Below are positions 12,601-24,204 of a stretch of DNA of 64,000 bases, one piece after another (within the stretch, counting starts at the first letter, position 1; the number at the start of each line of letters is the position of its first letter). This DNA is from Hordeum vulgare subsp. vulgare (Eukaryota > Streptophyta > Magnoliopsida > Poales > Poaceae): NCBI RefSeq assembly GCF_904849725.1, contig NC_058521.1, positions 555,478,176 to 555,542,175 on the forward strand, written 5' to 3'. The notes beneath the pieces were generated by a model that was not told where the DNA came from, did not search any database, and saw nothing but the letters and a program-made list of their open reading frames with translations. The position numbers were made by a program, and so were the translations under genes.

Positions 12601-12975
12601 GTTCTCCTACCTCCAGAAAAATCATTTCACAGCTCAAACCTGTGTTCTTGCTCCTCTTGCTGGGATTTTTGATCTCTTTGCTCAAATCACCGTTCTCCGA
12701 ACTATTTTGGGGAAATTACTCCTTGGTAAGTGACTCCTCAATTGGTCCAATTAGTTTTTGCTCTAGTGCCTTATACTCCGCGTATTTTTGCAGCCTTGGT
12801 GACCATGTTCTTGAGCTTTGTATGCTGATTCTAGCTGGTCCCAAGTAGTTTTGATGCGTAATATGGTCTCTAGGCACTTGTGGGAGTAGTTGCTACGAGT
12901 TTCGTTGAGACTTATTCACTTTTCCTTAGAATCACTAAAAATTTCAGAAAATTTCAGAGATAGAAAAGGGAAAAG

Positions 12976-14043
12976 ATGAGGTTCTTAAGAGGCTCTTCAA
13001 GCCGTGACCCCAAGGATGATGGGAGTGAGAAGAAGCCCAAGTATCTGGTCCCTCGAGTCGTAGAAGTTCGAGCATGCGAGTGGCCAAGCGACGTGTTCTT
13101 ACGTGCCGCTGGAATTTATGAGGACTTTTATCACTTGGTGGAGAACGCAGGCCTTACCGCCTTCGTTGAAGATAAGTGTCCGCAATACCTCCTCCTCACT
13201 AATATCTTCATACAAAGCTTTAACTTATACCCGAGGAAGAATCCTACTATGGTTGAGTTTAAACTTTATGATATCCCCCAGCGCATGTCACTCCAGGATT
13301 TTTGCAATGTTTGCAAATTGCCTTATGTTGGGGATATTCATGAACCTCGTCCACGGGACTTGGAAGCTTTCATTGGTACAATTGTTGTAGGAGAGGAGAG
13401 ATGAGTGTATTGCGCTAGAGCTGCTAGCATTCATTTTCCCGTGCTTCGGTACTTCTCACTATTTGTGGGAAAATGTTTGATTGGCCGTGGGAAAGCTGGG
13501 TCACTTAGTTCCCCAGATCTTGCGGTCTTGCGCAAAGCCCTTTATAATGATAAAACTTATAGCTTGGGCGCTATAGTAGCTCAACGGTTGAACCTTAACC
13601 GTTTTAAAGGTGTTGTCTATGGAGGTATCTTTGCTACCCGTCTTGCGAGACACTTTGAGATACCCATTAGACTGGAGGAAGAAGAAGAGGTTCTTCTTCC
13701 CGAGATATATCTAGATTACGATAGCATGGTTCGCCATGACTTTATTGATAGAGATATAGGTGGAAGGATGATTTATAACCTGGTATTTAGTCAGGGTACT
13801 CGTGAGACTATTACTTTGCCTGCTCCTTCTTTGTTCAATCTTCATACAGGCAGGTACATTATTATGCCCTCGGACATCTATGCATATTGGGGCTTAGCCC
13901 AACCACAGGTGCCCGTGCCCGAGCCACCAGTCGAGTACCACACGCCGGTTTATCAGTGGGAGCCAGAGGAGCTCACACAGCAGTGGCATCCTCAGTCCAC
14001 TCCGGAGTATCCCGGAGCTGGTTATTTCCCTCCATGGGAGTAG
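12976..14043 (+). pseudogene. Athila ORF-1-like accessory protein, one in-frame stop
   Basis: An ATG-initiated frame of 355 codons is interrupted by a single TGA at 13402-13404 and otherwise stays open to TAG at 14041. It is predicted soluble, with no signal peptide or zinc knuckle, an acidic stretch LEEEEEVLLPE and a Pro-rich tail (VPVPEPPVEYHTPVY). The folded part resembles the ATHILA ORF-1 family found in non-autonomous plant Gypsy elements; I judge this by eye only. It lies downstream of the internal LTR-like segment. Its role in the element is unknown. Confidence 0.5.
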
Positions 14044-15995
14044 ACCAACTTAGGCCAAAAGCCTAAGCTTTGGGGGAGTATGTGTTCTCACCGGCTTTAC
14101 ATTCTTGCTTATGCTTTCACTTTGTTCGTCGATGTTCACACTTTGCCACTGTATCATCCATGCTAGTTTATTTCTTCTTCTCATTTTCATTTCGTGTGTC
14201 TGTCTAGTTTGAAAAAACTAAAAAGATTTTCTTTTTCTTCTTTTGCTTGTTTGGAGCTTTCCCGTGTAAATAGTTTTCTTTTTCTTTGGGTCAAGGTAGA
14301 AGATATTGGTTAGAATGTTTAGTGGCTCTTGCATGCATACCTGTTTAGCTTTCAAAGAGCCATATTACTTTGTCTTCTCCTTTATGTCTGCCTGTAGATT
14401 CCAGCTTTAGTCCAATGCACGAGCACGCTTATTATTGTTCACATCGTTCGGTCGTGCAAGTGAAAGGCAATAATGACGATATATGATGAAGTGACTGATC
14501 CTGGAAAAGCTGGTATGTACTCGATCTATTTTGTTTTTGTAAATATGACTAGCTCACTATTCCTAGTTCAGCTTTGTTGTGAGAGAAACATGTTTGCAAT
14601 GACAACTTAGAGATCATAGTTTCTTATGCCATGCTTACTTAGCTAGGAGCTTATAATGGTTTGTCTTGGATGCCCACATGAATGTTGAGATGACTGTGTT
14701 GTAGTATGATAGGATGGTATCCTCCTTTGAATGATTCAAGTGGCTTGACTTGGCGCATGTTCACGCATGTAGTTGAAACAAAATCAACATAGCCCATATG
14801 ATATTCATGTTCATGGTGATTTATGTCCTACTCATGCTTGCACTCAATGTTAGTTAATCTCAATGCATTTTGATGACTGTTGTCGCTCTCTAGTTGGTCA
14901 CTTCCTAGTCTTTTACTAGCCTTCACTTGTACTAAGCGGGAATACTGCTTGTGCATCCACTTCCATAAACCCAAAGTTGTGCCATATGAGTCCACCATAC
15001 CTACCTATGTGCGGTATCTACCAGTCGTTCCAAGTAAATTTGCATGTGCCACTCTCTAAATCTTCAAGAAATAATCTGTTTTGCATGCCCGAACCGCTCA
15101 TGTGGTGACAGGGGGCTATTGGTATCTTCCATGCTAGGAGTGTTATCCTCGATATGTGTTTATTCACTATCATTCAAGAGAAAGGGGCCGGTAATTGGAA
15201 TTACCAGTTCCATGCTCAAATCGAAAAGATAATTGTAAACAAAACTCCCCAAGGATTGATGTTGGTATGGACGGTACCCGAGGATTCGGCTAGCCGTGGA
15301 GTGTGATTGATTGGTGGTGGGGGAGTCAAAACTTTACTTTTCTATTTGGGAACCGCCTATAGCATGTGTAGCGTGGAAGATATTGAGAACTCTTAGTCAT
15401 TGCGTTGACAACGAAAGCATGCCACCCAAAATTATTATCTCTGTTTTCAAAGCTTGAGCTCTGGCACCTCTGCAAATCAATGCTTCCCTCTTCGAAGGGC
15501 CTGTCTATTTATGTTCCTGTTGAGTCATCCTCCTCTTACAAAAGCACCAATTAGAGAGCACCTCTGTCATTTTTATGCTTTGCTTTTAACTGTGTTGAGT
15601 GTGACTATGACTGGATCTTCATTGCCATGAATTACAATGTTTAGTCAGCCCTTGGTCTTTGAAGGTGCTCTGCATTTATGTTTTGCGGTCTTAGAAAGAG
15701 CTAGCAAGATACCATCTATTCGTACTGCTCCATGTTGTTTTGATTGAAGTGTTGACACTTGAGGCTTATTATTATTTGCTCGCTAGTTGATTATTCCTTT
15801 GATATGAGTTTACTGTGAGACCTAGATGTCATTTGCTTATCTGGTTTGCTTGTGATGTTGCTGAAATTCTGGTTGTGAGTTAGACATGGTTGCAACAACA
15901 AGATCAAACAGAGTTCGTCAAAGTTTTTCTTTTGTCTCTCTCAGTTTGTCAACTGAGTTTCTTGAGGACAAGCAAGGCTTTAATCTTGGGGGAGT
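14044..15995 (+). other. Noncoding 3' part of the 9.66-kb Gypsy element
   Basis: No credible reading frame over 1.9 kb. 14930-15510 is a block that recurs, clearly diverged, at 29824-30430 in the other Gypsy element. It ends with GAGCTCTGGCACCTCTGCAA and GCGAAGGGCC-type sequence. A polypurine tract TCTTGGGGGAGT adjoins the 3' LTR. Confidence 0.7.
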
Positions 15996-17405
15996 TGATA
16001 CGTCTCTGTCATATCTACTTTTCTGAACTCTTTTGCCCTTGTTTTGGATTCTAATTTGCATGATTTGAATGGAACTAACCCGGACTGACGTTGTTTTCAG
16101 CAGAATTGCCATGGTGTTGTTTTTGTGCAGAAATGAAACTTCTCAGAACGTCCTGTAAATTTACGGAGATTTTTTCTGGAATAAAAGAAAAATACATGCG
16201 CAAAGATCCACATGAGGGGGTGTGCGAGTGGGCCACAAGCCCACACGATGCGGCCACCCCCCTAGGACGTGGCATGCAGGCTTGTGGGGCCCACGTGGCA
16301 CCACAGCCCCCAATCTCAGTGCTATATCTTCCGTTTCGCCTGGAAAAAAATCAGGGAGAAGGTTTCATCGTGTTTTGCGATACGGAGGCGCCGCCATATC
16401 CTGTTCTTCATCTAGAGGGCAGATCTGGAGTCCGTTTCGGGCTACAGAGAGGGGAAATAGTCGCCATCGTCATCATCAACCTTTCTCCATCGACAATTCC
16501 ATGATGCTCTTCATCGTTCGTGAGTAATCTCATCGTAGGCTTGCTGGATGGTGATGAGTTGGATGAGATCTATCATGTAATCAAGTTAGTTCTTGACTCA
16601 GATTGATCCCTAGTATCCACTATGTTCTAGATTGATGTTGCTACTACTTGGCTATGCTTAATGCTTGTCACTAGGGCCCGAGTGCCATGATTTCAGATCT
16701 GAACCTATTATGTTGTCGCCAATATATGTGTGTTTTAGATCATATCTTGCAAGTTGTAGCCACCTACTATGTGTTATGACCCGGCAACCCCGGAGTGACA
16801 ATAGCCGGAACCACTCCCGGAGATGACCATAGTATGAGGAGTTCATGTATTCGCCGTGTGTTAATGCATTGGTCCGGTTCTTTATTAAAAGGAGAACCTT
16901 AATATCCCATAGTTTCCATTAGGACCCCGCTGCCACGTGAGGGATGGACAATAGATGTCATGCAAGTTCTTTCCCTAAGCACGTATGACTCCATACGGAA
17001 TACATGCCTACATTAGATTGATGAACGGGAGCTAGCCACATATCTCTCCGTGTTATAGCTGTTACATGATGAATCACATCCATCATACTCATCCGTCACC
17101 GATCCACTGCCTACGAGTCTTTTACTACTATTCCTCGCTACATTACTTTGCCTAGGCTTGTCCCTTGCTACAAGAGGGATTGGGCCAATTTGCTACTGTC
17201 ACTACTGCTGTTACTTGTTGCTGCTGTCGCTACTGTTGTTACTTGTTACTTTGCTGCTGTTGTTACTACTGTTCCTTGCTACTCCGTTGTTACTTGTTGC
17301 AAGACTTTGTTGGAACTAATCTCCCGTCAACGTGCCTTTTTCTGGCGCCATTGCTGGGAGTTACCCTCGAAAACTGTTGCGATCCCATACGCTTGTGGGA
17401 CATCA
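15996..17405 (+). mobile_element. 3' LTR of the 9.66-kb Gypsy element
   Basis: 1410 bp, TGATACGTCTCTGTC...GGGACATCA. It is 171 bp shorter than the 5' LTR because of one deletion near 17355. The hairpin and TATA box are present. Confidence 0.85.
16233..16287 (+). promoter_or_regulatory. LTR U3 hairpin, inner stem decayed
   Basis: The outer stem CCACAAGCC (16233-16241) with GGCTTGTGG (16279-16287) is intact. The inner stem has at least two mismatches relative to the 5' LTR copy. TATAT follows at 16323-16327. Confidence 0.6.
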
Positions 17406-17451
17406 GTCAGCCATACTATTTTGGTGGTAAAACCATTAATAAAGAAACATA

Positions 17452-17463
17452 GCTTTGATACCA
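17452..17463 (-). other. Copia primer binding site, initiator tRNA-Met type
   Basis: On the - strand TGGTATCAAAGC, two bases after the LTR end ...CCTTTCA. It is close to the canonical TGGTATCAGAGC site of plant Copia elements. Confidence 0.8.
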
Positions 17464-17465
17464 GT

Positions 17466-18358
17466 TGAAAGGATCGATATGGTTGACTAGAGGGGGGTGA
17501 ATAGGAAACAAACAATTTTTAAGCTTTTCTTTAACAAATTAAGTTTAGCAACAAATAGTTTATCTAGATGTGCAACTAAGTGAGCAACCTATATGATGCT
17601 AACAACAACAATAACAAGCAAGTAGGTAATACAAGTAGAGTTAAGAAGTAACCACAAGTGGAACCGATGAAGATGAGGATGTGTTTCTGAAGTTCCTTCC
17701 CTTTGAAGGGAAGTACATCTCCGTTGGAGCGGTGTGGAGGCACAATGCTCCCCAAGATGCCACTAAGTCCACTGTATTCTCCTCACGCCCTCACACAATG
17801 CGAGATACCATAATTCCACTAGTGGCGCCCTTGAAGGTGGCAACTAAACCTTTACAAACAAGGTTGGGGCAATCTCCACAACTGAATTGGAGGCTCCCAA
17901 CAAAACCACGAAACATCACCACAATGGACTATGGCTTCGAGGTGATCTCTTCCGTCTAGGATGCTCAAGCACCCAAGAGTAATAAGATCCGCGGGGGGTT
18001 AATGGGGGGGGCAACTTTTCTCGTGGTGGAAGTGTGGATCAAGACCTTCTCATCCAAACCCTAGAGCATCAACAAGAATCGATGGCTAGGGAGAGTGATC
18101 ACGCAAGTTTGAGCTTAGGAGCAACAATGGAGCTTGGAGAGAAAAAGGTAAAGGTCTCTTTGGAGAATAAGACCTATATATAGGGGGGAAGAAATTGGTC
18201 GTTTTCTGCCGTGGCGCACTTAAGTGGTAGTATCGCCCACGGAAGTGGTACTTCCCTTTGCACGGAAGTACCGGGGTACTTATGCCAAAAAATACGACAA
18301 GGGCTAACAAAAACAAAGAGAAAATATAAGTGGAAGAACAAGTGGAAGGGGAGGGCGG
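17466..18358 (-). mobile_element. Copia LTR, 3' portion (- strand)
   Basis: It matches the + strand Copia LTR in reverse orientation. It is interrupted at 18358 by a Gypsy element and resumes at 32676. GCGGTAGTACCGC-type near-palindromes occur around 18220-18280. Confidence 0.85.
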
Positions 18359-18598
18359 TGATACGTCTCCAACGTATCTATAATTTATGAAGTATTCATG
18401 CCATGTTTACAACAAATTTATATGATTTTGGTATGATTTTATTAGAACTAACCCGGACTGACGCTGTTTTCAGCAGAACTACCATGGTGTCATTTTTGTG
18501 CAGAAATAAAAGTTCTCAGAATCGGATGAAAATTTACGAAGAAGATTTTTGCAAAATATAAAAATACTGGAGCGAAGAGTTGGTCCAGGAAGTGGACC

Positions 18599-18663
18599 AG
18601 GAGGTCACAAGCCTGCCACGCGCGGCCACCCCCTGGTCGCGTCTCTGTGGCTTGTGACCTCCT
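18599..18663 (+). promoter_or_regulatory. LTR U3 hairpin followed by TATA box
   Basis: A perfect 15-bp outer stem, AGGAGGTCACAAGCC (18599-18613) with GGCTTGTGACCTCCT (18649-18663). Inner stem CGCGGCCA (18621-18628) with TGGTCGCG (18634-18641), one G-U, loop of five C. TATAAATA follows 39 bp downstream. Outer-stem bases differ from the 7979 copy (GTCACA/TGTGAC against GCCACA/TGTGG) with pairing kept. Confidence 0.75.
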
Positions 18664-18916
18664 CGGAACCTTCCTAACATGATTCCAACGCTAAGTAATC
18701 CTATAAATACCCAAACCTCCAAAAATAAACCTAGATCAGGAGTTCCACTGTCGCAAGCCTCCAGGGCCACGAAAAAACAATCGGGAGTCTCTTCCGGCAC
18801 CCTGTCGGAGGGGGAAACCATCACCGGAGGCCATCTTCATCATCCTGGCGGTCTCCATGACGAGGAGGGAGTAGTTCACCCTCGGGGATGAGGGTATGTA
18901 CCAGTAGCTATGTGTT

Positions 18917-18920
<4 letters not shown>

Positions 18921-18949
<29 letters not shown>
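18921..18949 (+). repeat. (CT)n microsatellite in LTR
   Basis: 29 bp of CT in the 5' LTR; the 3' LTR has about 21 bp at 31599-31619. Confidence 0.95.
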
Positions 18950-18952
<3 letters not shown>

Positions 18953-19997
18953 TTCTTGAGATGGCACGATCTTGATGTACCGCGAGCTTTATTAATATAG
19001 ATGAATCATATGGAGTTTTCCCCTCTCTATGTTCTTGTGATGAATTGAGTTTTCCCTTTGAGGTTTTCTTATCGGATCGAGCCTTTAAGGATTTGAGAAC
19101 ACTTGATGTATGTCTTGCGATGGGATATCTGTGGTGACAATGGGATGTTCTATTGATCCACTTGATATATGTTTTGGTGAACAACTTGCGGGTTCCGTGA
19201 CCTTGGGAATCAATGCATAGGGGTTGGCACATGTTGTCGTCTTGACTCTCCGGTAGAAACTTTGGGGCACTCTTTGAAGTTCTTTGTGTTGGATTGAACA
19301 TGATGAATCTGAAATTGTGTGATGCATATCGTATAAGACATTGGAGTATCTAGGTGACATTAGGGTATTGGTTGATGTGTGTCTTAAGGTGTTATTTTAG
19401 TATGAACTCTAGGGTTGTTCGTGACACTTATAGGGATAGCTCATAAGATTGATCGAAAAAGATAACTTTGAGGTGGTTTCGTACCCTACAATAATTTATT
19501 TGATAGTTCTTTGCTATTTGTGACTTTGGAGTGAATTGTTTCTCGCACGAGAGGTATTTACATATGATCCAACTATGTTAGTATTGTTCAGAGAACTTGC
19601 ACTAATGAAAGTATGAACCCTAGGCCTTGTTTCTAAGCATTTCAATACCGTTTATGCTCACTTTTATCATTAGTTGCCTTGCTATTTTTATATTTTAAGA
19701 TTACAAAAACCCATATCTACCATCCATATTACACTTGTATCACCATCTCTTCACCGAACTAGTGCACCTATACAATTTACCATTGTATTGGTTGTGTTGG
19801 GGACACAAGAGACTCTTTTTTATTTGATTGCAGGGTTGCTTGAGAGATACCATCTTCATCCTACGCCTCACACGGATTGATAAACCTTAGGTCATCCACT
19901 TGAGGGAAACTTGTTATTTTCCTACAAAACTCTGCGCTTGGAGGCCCAACACGAGTCTACAAGAAGAAGGTTGTGCAGTAGACATCAAGCTCTTTTC

Positions 19998-20015
19998 TGG
20001 CGCCGTTTCTTGGGA
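19998..20015 (+). other. Primer binding site, decayed tRNA-Asp type
   Basis: TGGCGCCGTTTCTTGGGA, ten bases after the LTR. The first ten bases are intact; the second half differs from the site at 9333. Confidence 0.65.
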
Positions 20016-20189
20016 GGTGAGTGCTTGTAGGTATATCTTTAGATCTTGTAATCAAATATTTTAGTTTCTTGTTTTTCACTAGTTCGGTTTTATAAAACAA
20101 AACTACAAAAAAATGGAATTGAGGTTGCCTGATATGCTTCATCTTTTCAATGTCTTCCTAAAAATGATGGAAGGGAAAATTGTGCTCAA

Positions 20190-20895
20190 GTGTTAGAAGA
20201 AGAAGTTACTAAAATGCTTGGTACTAAATCTTTTAGTGATGAGCATGATAGCAATATTGTTAGTATGATTTCTCTGAATATTCATGATGCTAATGATATG
20301 CAAAGCAACAAGCTTGGGGATGCTATGCTTGATGAATATGATATTTTTAGTCCCCCAAGTTTTGATGAGCAAAACTATTATGATGATAGCATGCCTCCTA
20401 TGCATGATGATTATTGCGATGACATGTATGCTATAAAGAGTGATAGTAAGCATGAAACTTGTTATCATGATTTTAATATTCAAAGTGGTTATGTCATCAA
20501 GTACCTCATGATACTTATTTCGTTGAGTTTACTCCCACTATTAGTCATGAGAAGAAATTTTCTTGTGCGGAGAGTAGTAAAATTTATATGCTTGTAGATC
20601 ATGAAAATAATGCCTTATGTGCTGGTTATATTGTGAAATTACTTCATGATGCTACTAAAAATTATAATGAGGGAGAAACATATGCTTGTAGGAATTGCAA
20701 TAATATCAAGTTTCCTCTCAATGTGTTCAAAGTTTTGAAGTTATGCTTGTTTTGCCTTCCTATGCTAGTTGATTCTTGCTCCCATAAATTATTTGTTCAC
20801 AAAATCCCTATGCATAGGAAGTGGGTTAGACTTAAATGTGCTTTTCATGAGATTCATGATGCTCTTTTGCATGTTATAAACATTATTCCTATGTG
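20190..20895 (+). pseudogene. Diverged frame of a non-autonomous Gypsy element
   Basis: The frame at 20190-20597 is Asp/Met/Tyr/His-rich (DDSMPPMHDDYCDDMYA). After a shift, a second frame runs 20588-20896 with Cys and His residues (YACRNCNNIKFP). The Asp-rich composition recalls the N-terminus of the gag at 9401, but I see no capsid or zinc-knuckle signature. Function not recognised. Confidence 0.35.
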
Positions 20896-20946
20896 AGCAT
20901 CATTGAAAGCATCATGCCTAGCTAAAAGGCTTTAAAGAAAAGCGTT

Positions 20947-20966
20947 TGTTGGGAGACAACCCAACA
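20947..20966 (+). other. Short perfect hairpin after the reading frame
   Basis: TGTTGGG (20947-20953), loop AGACAA, CCCAACA (20960-20966). It lies about 50 bp after the end of the preceding frame, and I recall the same TTGGGAGACAACCCAA motif from many Triticeae Gypsy elements. The role is unknown. Confidence 0.6.
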
Positions 20967-21009
20967 CTTTTACTTTATGTTTTTTGGTGTTCATATGATT
21001 AAGCTACTA

Positions 21010-21486
21010 TATTAATCATGTTTTATGCCTTTTATTTCAATAAAGTGCCAAGTAAAGCCTTTTGGATAGTGTGGATGATAGTTGACTTGATTTTGTGCAA
21101 AAACAGAAACATTTGCTCTCACTCCAAGAATTTTGTAAATTCACTTGAACAAGATTTTGATCTGAATTTTTTACACATAATTTATATACAAATTGCCTAG
21201 ATTTTCCTAATGTTTCAGAACTTTTAGAGACAGGGAAGTATGGTTACACTACAGATCTTCTCAAACTGTTGTGTTTTTGACAGATTCTGTTTTGCATGCA
21301 TAGTTTGCTTGTTTTAGTGTTCCCATAGCTTATATTCAGTGATATAAATTATGGGAATAGTAGAATATAGTAGGTATCATGTGGGAACAATTATGAATCT
21401 TTTCTTGACAGTACCTAAGTAAATGATCATTATTTATTATACTAACCTATCTCACGAAGTTTCGTTAAGTTTTGTGTGATTGAAGT
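21010..21486 (+). repeat. First copy of an internal AT-rich repeat of the Gypsy element
   Basis: AT-rich sequence with TTTTTACACA, CCATAGC(T/C)TATATT and ACTAACCTAT(C/T)TCACGA motifs. The same order recurs at about 28600-29080, so the element carried a tandem duplication before the nested LTR element landed between the copies. Confidence 0.6.
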
Positions 21487-22374
21487 TCTCGGATTTCGGG
21501 CTCCGCGAAACCCTAAAGATTTGAACTCAGTGGCGTGTACGAAGATCTCTCACGGCCTAACCTTGCCTAGCAAGCTACTCGATAGGAACGGCGAACAACT
21601 CACTCGATGGTGAGGGAAACACAGAACACAACAGTTTACCCACGTTCGGGCCGCTGCGAGGCGTAAAACCCTACTCCTGCTTTGGTGGATTGCCTCTAGT
21701 GGAGGTTGGTGGATGAACTAGTACAATGTTCTTCGGCCGCCTGAGGCTAGGTGGCCTTAGTGGTGTGAAGATGGGTGAATGAGGATGAATCCGGATCGGC
21801 CCCCTCTACGAAGTAACCTACTCTCTTTATATAGTGGTGGCCCTGGTCCTCTTCCCTTATCATTTCGGCAGAAAGGGATCCTACAACGGCCAATTTCTAA
21901 GGGGGACAGGGGAACATGCTTCTCATGTCCAAAAGTAGTCTTCGCATGCAAAGTGGCTACCAGCGCTGCAGGGGTGGGTTCACGGATGACATCCGTCCTG
22001 CCGGCGGGCGGCCATGGCTTGTTACACCAGAATGGAAACCTTTAGAAGATGCCTTGGGAACCTGCGTTCGTCCTTGCCCCCCTTTGCGCCAAAGGGGAAA
22101 TTGCTCCATCCTGCTGTGTGCTGCCCGCGTGTCCTTCCTCTGCATCAGCCTTCACTCGTGAGGCCGGGCCTCACCTCGGAATATCCGCCGCTCCAGAGGG
22201 GTCCTAAGGAGGCCCCCTGCGGGTCTTGATGTCGTTCCTCCTCGTGAGGCTTGGCCCCTCACGAGGGCCTTGCCTTGAGTGATGTCAGGCCGGTTGGTTT
22301 TAGGTCGATGAAGTGAGCCAGCCCTGGGCCACAGGCAGGCAGGTCTGGGTACCCCCATTCCCAAAACGCCGACA
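21487..22374 (+). mobile_element. 5' LTR of the nested 6.87-kb element
   Basis: It begins TCTCGGATTTCGGGCTCCG (the 3' copy has TATCGG). It ends AAAACGCCGACA, followed by GTAGCCCCCGGGCCC. Confidence 0.75.
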
Positions 22375-22853
22375 GTAGCCCCCGGGCCCAAGGCACGCGT
22401 GGGTTCGCTTCTTGGCGAAGCCTTGAGGGCGGCATGAAGCATCGCGGGCCCTATTTGCCTGCGGGCCATGCAGCACACGTGTCCAGCAGCCATGCGGTGA
22501 CGCTCTCGCTCCTCGAGGCATCCGGGGTGCGCCAAGCCATGACGGCACGATCTCCAAGAACCACGCAAGCCATCATTGTTCTCATTGAATGGCAGCGATG
22601 CGGCCTGACCGTACCCAACGGCCCTCGCGGACGTGACTGCTCGGTGGACACGTGAGGCGACGTGGGCGGTAGCCCACCTCGTGGCGCCCGGGGGGGCGCG
22701 CGACGCTTGCACTCCCACGACGGTTGGTGGTCGTGGTTCGCCTATAAATCTGTCTCGCCCGTGGCAAGGGGGAGGCACTTCAACCTTGAGCTCCCTCCCT
22801 GCTTCCTCTGATTCGCCGCGCAAAAACCTCTTCTCCCCTTCGTCCTCGTCTTC

Positions 22854-23700
22854 ATGGCGTCTCCCGAAGGTGATCTTAGCCAGGGGAAGTGCGCGGCACC
22901 TTCCGCGCCTTCGACCGTCCCCGGGGGCAGCGGCGGATGGCCCTCCGAGTCGCCGCGCGTCCGCCACCGTTGGGCCCTGAGAGACGAGTAAGTCCCTCGT
23001 CTGCATCTCCTCTCCTTGTCGTCCCATCTGCTGCTTGTTAGTTGATCTTTCCTTTACTCTAGAGTGCCCTCGGCTAAGAAGCTCAATCTAGGCGAGCTTC
23101 AGGAGGAGGTGGAGGGGCTGCGAGCTCAGCTCCCGAGTGCTGAGGCCGCCCTCCATGCCGCCGCGAGGGCGAAGCAGAGGCCAAGGCCGAGCTGACGTCC
23201 CTGCAGAAGCAGGTCCACGAGGCAACCGACGCCGTCTTGGTCGCCAAGGACAAGGCGTCATTCGCCCGGATGATGGCGTCCTAGTGTGCCAAGCAGTTCG
23301 CGGGCATCGCCGGCCGGGCGGTTGATGCGACACGCCGGTTTGCGTGAGGCCCCGGAGCTGCCAAACATGAAGAGCGAGGGGGGATACCTCACCTTCTTCG
23401 AGAAGGTGGTGGAGGCGCTGGAGGCCGACGTCTCCCGGGTGGAGGAGGAGAACGCGTCCAACGCGCGCGAGCTTCTGGGCCTTGCCTTGACGCTTGTCTT
23501 CTCCAACCTGCGCTGCCTTGTCTCGGGGTCGATCTCCAGTGCGTCGTCGAACCGGTGCCCACTAAGCCCCGGCACCTTCTCCGGGACTAGGTGTGCCTGC
23601 ACGTGGACACCCTGGTGGAGCGGTACGTTCGGGCGCTTGTCTCCAGCGAGGAGGAGGGCTCCGACGCCGAGCCCACAGGTGCCAAGGGCGGCGTCGCTGA
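22854..23700 (+). pseudogene. Coiled-coil gene-like fragment in LTR element
   Basis: An ATG at 22854 starts MASPEGDLSQGKCAAPS and runs to a plausible donor GA|GTAAGT near 22987. A second segment follows the acceptor CTCTAG near 23062, with a heptad-rich run (LGELQEEVEGLRAQL). Frameshifts and stops follow, but 23340-23530 still reads as PNMKSEGGYLTFFEKVVEAL and RVEEENASNARELLGLAL. Such coiled-coil ORFs are common in cereal non-autonomous retroelements and may derive from a host gene. Not functional as it stands. Confidence 0.4.
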
Positions 23701-24204
23701 CCTCTCCCCCTAGGCGACCCCAGCTTCCGTTTCCTTCCCCTGTAACGTCAGACCAAGAACTCTGCCCTGTTGGGCATTAAACTTTTGTTCATTACCTTCA
23801 TCATTCTCCATTTTTCCTTTCGCTCCTGGGTCGTTTGCTCGCTTCCTGGTAGTCGTTGTGGCTTGGCTTCCTTGCATAGGGCTCGTCGCTGCCCCAGCCA
23901 TCACTCGGGGGTAACGGCGGCCAGGGTCCTCAAGAGGTCCCGTCCTCCCGAGGTACCGCATGTGTCGCCGCACACTTGGTCGATGTCCTCCTTCCTCATC
24001 GCAGCTGAATCCTTAGGCTCTGCATCCCTTTGTTAGTACGCATATTTTTAATTCGTTGTTAGTATGACGCGAAACCAGATGGTCATGGTCTGGGCCTGCG
24101 GGGTACTTAGCTTGTGGGTTTGCGTCGGTCTCTTGCATAGACCCTCCTGAGTAGCTCATGGTTTGTAGATGGGACAGGGTGAAGACCCTTTCGGCACTCT
24201 ATTT

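Larger units (their letters stand above)
7742..17405 (+). mobile_element. Complete non-autonomous Gypsy element, 9.66 kb
   Basis: LTRs at 7742-9322 and 15996-17405 are flanked by a perfect 5-bp duplication, GTCAG (7737-7741 and 17406-17410). Internally it has a tRNA-Asp primer site, gag plus protease-like frames, an LTR-like segment, an Athila-type second ORF and a long noncoding 3' part. No reverse transcriptase, RNase H or integrase frame is present, so mobility would need a helper. It sits in the leader of the - strand Copia element. Confidence 0.85.
18359..19987 (+). mobile_element. 5' LTR of the 14.3-kb Gypsy element
   Basis: 1629 bp, TGATACGTCTCCAACG...GTAGACATCA. It contains the hairpin, a TATAAATA box at 18702-18709 and a CT microsatellite. 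Confidence 0.85.

Noticed and set aside
22152..23027. 291-codon - strand frame
   Set aside because: It spans the LTR/internal boundary of the nested element and overlaps the better supported + strand coiled-coil start. It has no domain signature and GC-rich sequence yields such frames by chance.
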